Below are positions 60,294-64,000 of a stretch of 64,000 bases of DNA, piece after piece; position 1 is the stretch's first letter; each line of letters begins with the position of its first letter. Below the pieces are notes generated by a model. It saw nothing but the letters and a program-made list of their open reading frames with translations. It had not been told where the DNA came from and made no database searches. The stretch is from Prosthecodimorpha staleyi (GTDB lineage Bacteria; Pseudomonadota; Alphaproteobacteria; Rhizobiales; Ancalomicrobiaceae). The stretch is taken from NCBI RefSeq assembly GCF_018729455.1, contig NZ_JAHHZF010000003.1:70884-134883 (forward strand). Direction: 5' to 3'. Both the position numbers and the translations under genes were made by a program.

Positions 60294-62645
60294 TCACGCC
60301 GCGCGGCGGTCCCGGCGCACCGCCGGCGCCTTGGGCAGACGCAGCGAGACGATCGTTCCGACGCCGACGGTCGACGAGATCTTCATCGCTCCGCCATGCA
60401 GTTCGACCAGCGAGCGCGCGATCGCCAAGCCGAGGCCCGATCCCTTGTGGGTCTTGGTGAACTGGTTGGCGACCTGGACGAAGGGCCGGCCGAGCTTGCG
60501 GACCTCGTCGCGCGGGATGCCGATGCCGGTATCCTGGATCGACATGGTGATCGCGCCCGAGACCGCCCGGACCTTGATGGCGACGCGCCCTCCGGCCGGC
60601 GTGAACTTCACCGCATTGGACAGGAGGTTCATCAGGATCTGCTTGATCGCCCGGTGGTCGGCCGTGAAGGTGATGCCGGGCTCGATCTCGGTTTCGACCG
60701 CAATCCGCTTGTCCTCGGCCAGCGGCAGCAGGACGCGGGTGGAGTCCTCCACGATCTCGTCGAGCCTGATCTCCTGCGGCTCGAGGGCCAGCGCGCCGGC
60801 CTCGATGCGCGACATGTCGAGAATGTCGTTGATGACGCGCAGCAGGAAGGTCCCGCTTTCGTGAATGTCGCGAGAATACTCGACGAACTTGTTCGGCCCG
60901 AAGGCGCCGTTCACGCCCTGCGTCATGATGTCGGAGAAGCCGATGATGGCGTTCAGCGGCGTACGCAGTTCGTGGCTCATATTGGCCAGGAAGTCCGACT
61001 TGATCTTGTTCGCCTCCTCGGCCCGCGCCTTCTCGCCGGCATATTTCTCGGCCATCTCGACCAATTCCTGCGCCTGACGCTCCAGGGCCTGGCGCGACTG
61101 GCGCAGATCCGAGACGGTGCCCATCAGGCGGCGTTCGCTGTCGGTCAGCCGCTCCTCATGGCGCTTCAGCTGGGTGATGTCGGTGCCGACCGAGACGAAG
61201 CCGCCGTCCTTGGTGCGCCGCTCGTTGATCTGCAGCCAGCGTCCGTCCTCGATCTGCGCCTCGTAGGTGCGCGAGCCGTCCTCGGGCGGGCCGTCGGCCG
61301 GGATCGGCGTATGCACCACCGGCTGGCGCGCCGACAGCATCACGTCCGAATAGGGGGTCCCGGGCTGGACCGCGGCATCGGCGAGATTGTGCAGTTGCTG
61401 GTACTTGCTGTTGCACATGACCAGGCGATTGTCGGCGTCCCAGAGCACGAAGGCTTCCGAGATGGTCTCGATGGCATCGCGCAGGCGCAGATCCGCGGTC
61501 GCATTGCGCTCGGCAATCTGCCGCTGCTCGGTCACGTCGGTGGCGATGCCGATCAGATGGCGTGCGCCGGTCTCCGGGCGCTCCACCACTTCGGCGCGGA
61601 TGCGGAACCACAGCCACTGACCGTCCGAACGGCGCATCCGCACGATCGTGTCGACCGTGTCCGTCTCTCCGCTGCGCAGGCGGCGCGCGAGGGCGACGAT
61701 GTCGATATCGTCGGGGTGCAGCAGTCTCGCCATGTCGGCAAAGCCGATGATCCCGGTCTCGGAGCGCCAGTCCAGCATCTCGAACATGGACGAGGCCCAG
61801 AAGATGCGATCCTGCGACAGGTCCCAATCCCACAGGCCGCAGCGGCCGCGCCGGAAGGCGGTCTCCGCGCGGGCCGTCGTGTCGCGATGCAGACTGTCGG
61901 TCGCGGCCGCCCGTTCGATCTGGGCGAAATAGGCATAGGTCAATACCAAGAGGATCAGCGCCATGCAGGTGAACATGACCACGTTCGAGCCGAGGCTGGC
62001 GCGCCAGTCCGCGAAGACGGCCTCGAAGGTCTCGATCACCGCGACCGAGCCGAGCTTCGGGTCCAGATGGGCGACGGCGGCGAAGGCGGTCTCGCCGGTC
62101 GCGAGCTTCAACTCCATGACGCCGGCGCGCGTGCCGAACGTGGTCAGCGGCTGGGCGGCACCGAAGATCTCGATCAGCGAGCGCCCCTCGAAGCGCTGGG
62201 CGCGCGGCAGGCTCGCCACAACCCGTCCGCCGGCATCGGCCAGCAGCACGATGCGACGCTCGGGATCCGCGCTCGGCGGCGCCGCCTCGGCGACCGCCGT
62301 ACGCAGCGCCGTCGCAGCGCCCTCCGCGACGATCGGGTTCTCCGGCCGCGCGAGCGCAGCCGACACGGTCGCGGCAATCAGGCCGGTCTCGTCGCGCGCG
62401 AAGGTATGGCGGATCTGATACTCGTCGAACAGACCGGCCGCCCGCACGATCGCCACATAGGCGATGAACAGAATGATCAAAACCGGAATGGATCGCTTCA
62501 GGATCGGCTCAGCCTTGAGGAGTTGGTAGTAGGCCGGACCCGCCAGGAGACGGATATGTCCGGCCAATCGCAAGTCTCGCCCGAACATTACGGTCATCCG
62601 TGAACGAATCCACAACGATGCCTGGGCAGCCCCCGCCCACGCCAT
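60294..62645 (-). CDS. PAS-domain hybrid-free sensor histidine kinase, PleC/DivJ-like
   Basis: 783 residues. Two transmembrane helices (about 51-68, IPVLIILFIAYVAIV; about 222-243, VVMFTCMALILLVLTYAYF) enclose an extracytoplasmic domain of 150 residues. Two PAS domains follow (about 265-375 and 385-500), then a coiled coil and an H-box with His558 (NMSHELRTPLNAIIGFSDIM) of the PleC/DivJ/PdhS kind, and N-G1-G2 boxes (LLSNAVKFTPAGG, DTGIGI, GSGLGLAIAR). No receiver domain is attached. The place between glnE and pepN is that of pleC-like kinases in Rhizobiales. It may control cell-cycle or polarity signalling through DivK; this is inference. Confidence 0.88.
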   Translation of the reverse strand: MAWAGAAQASLWIRSRMTVMFGRDLRLAGHIRLLAGPAYYQLLKAEPILKRSIPVLIILFIAYVAIVRAAGLFDEYQIRHTFARDETGLIAATVSAALARPENPIVAEGAATALRTAVAEAAPPSADPERRIVLLADAGGRVVASLPRAQRFEGRSLIEIFGAAQPLTTFGTRAGVMELKLATGETAFAAVAHLDPKLGSVAVIETFEAVFADWRASLGSNVVMFTCMALILLVLTYAYFAQIERAAATDSLHRDTTARAETAFRRGRCGLWDWDLSQDRIFWASSMFEMLDWRSETGIIGFADMARLLHPDDIDIVALARRLRSGETDTVDTIVRMRRSDGQWLWFRIRAEVVERPETGARHLIGIATDVTEQRQIAERNATADLRLRDAIETISEAFVLWDADNRLVMCNSKYQQLHNLADAAVQPGTPYSDVMLSARQPVVHTPIPADGPPEDGSRTYEAQIEDGRWLQINERRTKDGGFVSVGTDITQLKRHEERLTDSERRLMGTVSDLRQSRQALERQAQELVEMAEKYAGEKARAEEANKIKSDFLANMSHELRTPLNAIIGFSDIMTQGVNGAFGPNKFVEYSRDIHESGTFLLRVINDILDMSRIEAGALALEPQEIRLDEIVEDSTRVLLPLAEDKRIAVETEIEPGITFTADHRAIKQILMNLLSNAVKFTPAGGRVAIKVRAVSGAITMSIQDTGIGIPRDEVRKLGRPFVQVANQFTKTHKGSGLGLAIARSLVELHGGAMKISSTVGVGTIVSLRLPKAPAVRRDRRAA

Positions 62646-62757
62646 GGAATGGCCCTTCGATGCTTGTGATTGTTATTTCGAAGACTTCGGAACGACCTTC
62701 GAATCACCCCGATTTGAATCCAGGCGGACTCGCTTGTCCAGCCTCGTTAGCACCTTT

Positions 62758-62765
62758 TTAACCAT
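62758..62765. promoter_or_regulatory. CtrA-like half-site TTAACCAT
   Basis: The octamer matches the alphaproteobacterial CtrA half-site. It lies 113 bp upstream of the PleC-like kinase start. A single octamer is weak evidence. Confidence 0.25.
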
Positions 62766-62855
62766 TGTGGCGGGGTCGAGTCTTTCCGGCCACGGCCATG
62801 CCCGGGCCGCCGCCGAAGGCGGCGTTTCGCGTTCCAATTCAAGATGTTGAGCGCG

Positions 62856-64000
62856 CTACTGCAGGCAGCGCGCGGCGATGTCGGCGACATCGCGGGACAG
62901 GCCCGGTGCGGCCGCCACCCGCTTCAGTTCGACCTCCGCCTGCGCCCGACGCCGGCCCTCGAGCGCCCGCCACGAGCGGAAGGCCGAGAGCAGCCGCGCG
63001 GCGACCTGCGGGTTGCGCTTGTCCATGTCCAGGACCATGTCGGCGACGAAGCCGAAGCCGGCGCCGTCGGCCCGCGCGAACTGGGTTTGGTTGCCGGTGG
63101 CGAAGGTGGTGACCAGGGCCCGGAACCGGTTCGGATTGGTGAAGGAGAAGGCCGGATGCCCGGTCAGCGCCCGCACCCTGTCGAGCGTGGCGGCGACCGG
63201 TGCCATGGCCTGGACGACGAACCACTTGTCGATCACCAGGCTGTCGCCCTCGAAGCGCCGGTAGAAGTCCGCCAGCATCGCACCCGCTGCCGTCGAGCCG
63301 TTCAGCACCAGGGCCGACAGGGCCGCGTAGCGATCGGTCATGTTGTCGGCCGCCTCGTAGTGGGCGACGACGCGTGCCTCGGCGTCCGGCCCGCCGACCA
63401 GAAGCAGAAGCTCGAGCGCCATGTTGCGCAGCGACCGGCGGCCGGCCGAGGCCGCATCGGGCGCATAGGCGCCGGACAACGCCAGGCCGTCGTGGAGCCC
63501 GGCGAGGACATCCTCGGCCCCCGTCGCGATCGCACGGCGCAGGGTCTCGCGGGCCGCATAGACGCGATCCGGATCGACCTCGGAGCCGATCTCGCGCGCA
63601 ATGTCCGCCTCGCCCGGCACACCGAGCACCAGGGCGCGGAAGGCATGGTCGAGCCGGTCGTCGGCAGCGATCTGCCGATAGGCATCGATCAGGCGCGTGT
63701 CGATCGACATCGCGCGACCGTCGCCGAGCGCCTTGCTGCCCTCGACCAGCGTCCGGGTCGCCAGCGTCTGGGCCGCCTGCCAGCGGTTGAAAGGATCGGC
63801 GTCGTGGGCGAGCAGGAACAGCTGGTCGTCGGTGTCGAGATTGACCGAGAGCTTGACCGGCGCGGAGAAGCCGCGCAGCAGCGAGGGAACCGGACGGGCG
63901 CCGACGCCGCTGACCACGACCTCGTGGCGCGGCGCCGTCAGCAGCATCACGTCGCCGGCGACCGCGACGCCTTCGATCGACCCATAATCCATGTCCTCGC
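62856..64000 (-). CDS. pepN: Aminopeptidase N (M1 family), C-terminal part
   Basis: The frame runs off the right edge; 381 codons are visible. They match the C-terminal ARM-repeat half of PepN: PVPSLLRGFSAPVKLSVN, DDQLFLLAHDADPFNRWQAAQ, and the closing HPAFSFTNPNRFRALVTTFA and NPQVAARLLSAFRSW. The zinc site (HEXXH) is beyond the window. PepN trims N-terminal residues from peptides in the cytoplasm. Confidence 0.92.
   Translation of the reverse strand, partial: EDMDYGSIEGVAVAGDVMLLTAPRHEVVVSGVGARPVPSLLRGFSAPVKLSVNLDTDDQLFLLAHDADPFNRWQAAQTLATRTLVEGSKALGDGRAMSIDTRLIDAYRQIAADDRLDHAFRALVLGVPGEADIAREIGSEVDPDRVYAARETLRRAIATGAEDVLAGLHDGLALSGAYAPDAASAGRRSLRNMALELLLLVGGPDAEARVVAHYEAADNMTDRYAALSALVLNGSTAAGAMLADFYRRFEGDSLVIDKWFVVQAMAPVAATLDRVRALTGHPAFSFTNPNRFRALVTTFATGNQTQFARADGAGFGFVADMVLDMDKRNPQVAARLLSAFRSWRALEGRRRAQAEVELKRVAAAPGLSRDVADIAARCLQ

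Overview
The window is very GC-rich, dense DNA that reads as the chromosome of an alphaproteobacterium, most likely in the Hyphomicrobiales (Rhizobiales). The basis is gene content and order: degP - response regulator - histidine kinase - (carbonic anhydrase) - glnE, then a PAS sensor kinase beside pepN; a formate dehydrogenase (FDH) accessory cluster with DUF3305/DUF3306/DUF6352/DUF6505; and a NuoE-NuoF-type fused FDH beta subunit. I cannot name a species. I saw no rRNA, tRNA, insertion sequence, phage gene or CRISPR array.

Layout. 1-0.5 kb: end of a Gln/Gly-rich repeat protein, then about 1 kb without a gene. 1.5-11.2 kb (minus strand): a long operon for a membrane-anchored, Tat-exported FDH (alpha, beta, cytochrome b gamma), a small Tat protein, an HTH-TorD chaperone fusion and five accessory genes. 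11.4-19.3 kb: a polyferredoxin, a WD40-cytochrome c, two MoeA-type molybdenum cofactor proteins and a cysteine desulfurase. 19.5-24.1 kb: a large membrane Ser/Thr kinase with BON-like and Sel1 repeats, and a small membrane protein. 24.1-26.5 kb: an FAH-family enzyme divergent from a LacI regulator. 26.6-28.7 kb: a CesT-type type III secretion chaperone preceded in the same transcript by a 480-residue protein whose C-terminal half carries the hallmarks of a eukaryotic RasGAP domain. 28.8-33.8 kb: a TetR-controlled RND efflux system. 34.1-35.7 kb: a class II aldolase-like protein and two orphan genes of visibly lower GC. 35.8-41.1 kb: a second, soluble NAD-type FDH whose two subunit genes are separated by a toxin-antitoxin pair on the other strand. 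41.4-43.4 kb: an SDR dehydrogenase, a HupE-type metal permease and a globin. 43.7-48.3 kb: a complete branched-chain-amino-acid-type ABC importer. 48.4-49.4 kb: a non-coding block of long direct repeats. 49.4-64 kb: degP, a two-component system, a Tat-exported beta carbonic anhydrase, glnE, an SGNH-like protein, two EF-hand proteins, a PAS sensor kinase and the 3' end of pepN.

How it fits together. Much of the window serves formate oxidation. There are two molybdenum- or tungsten-type FDHs, one exported and feeding electrons to the membrane through cytochrome b, and one cytoplasmic and NAD-linked. The cofactor, chaperone and sulfur-handling genes lie around the exported one. fdhD is not in the window. 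The most unusual locus is the chaperone/RasGAP-like pair: it has the form of a type III effector operon, lies away from any secretion apparatus visible here, and predicts interference with host Ras-family GTPases. All comparisons with known families were made by eye from memory; nothing was searched or computed beyond reading the sequence.
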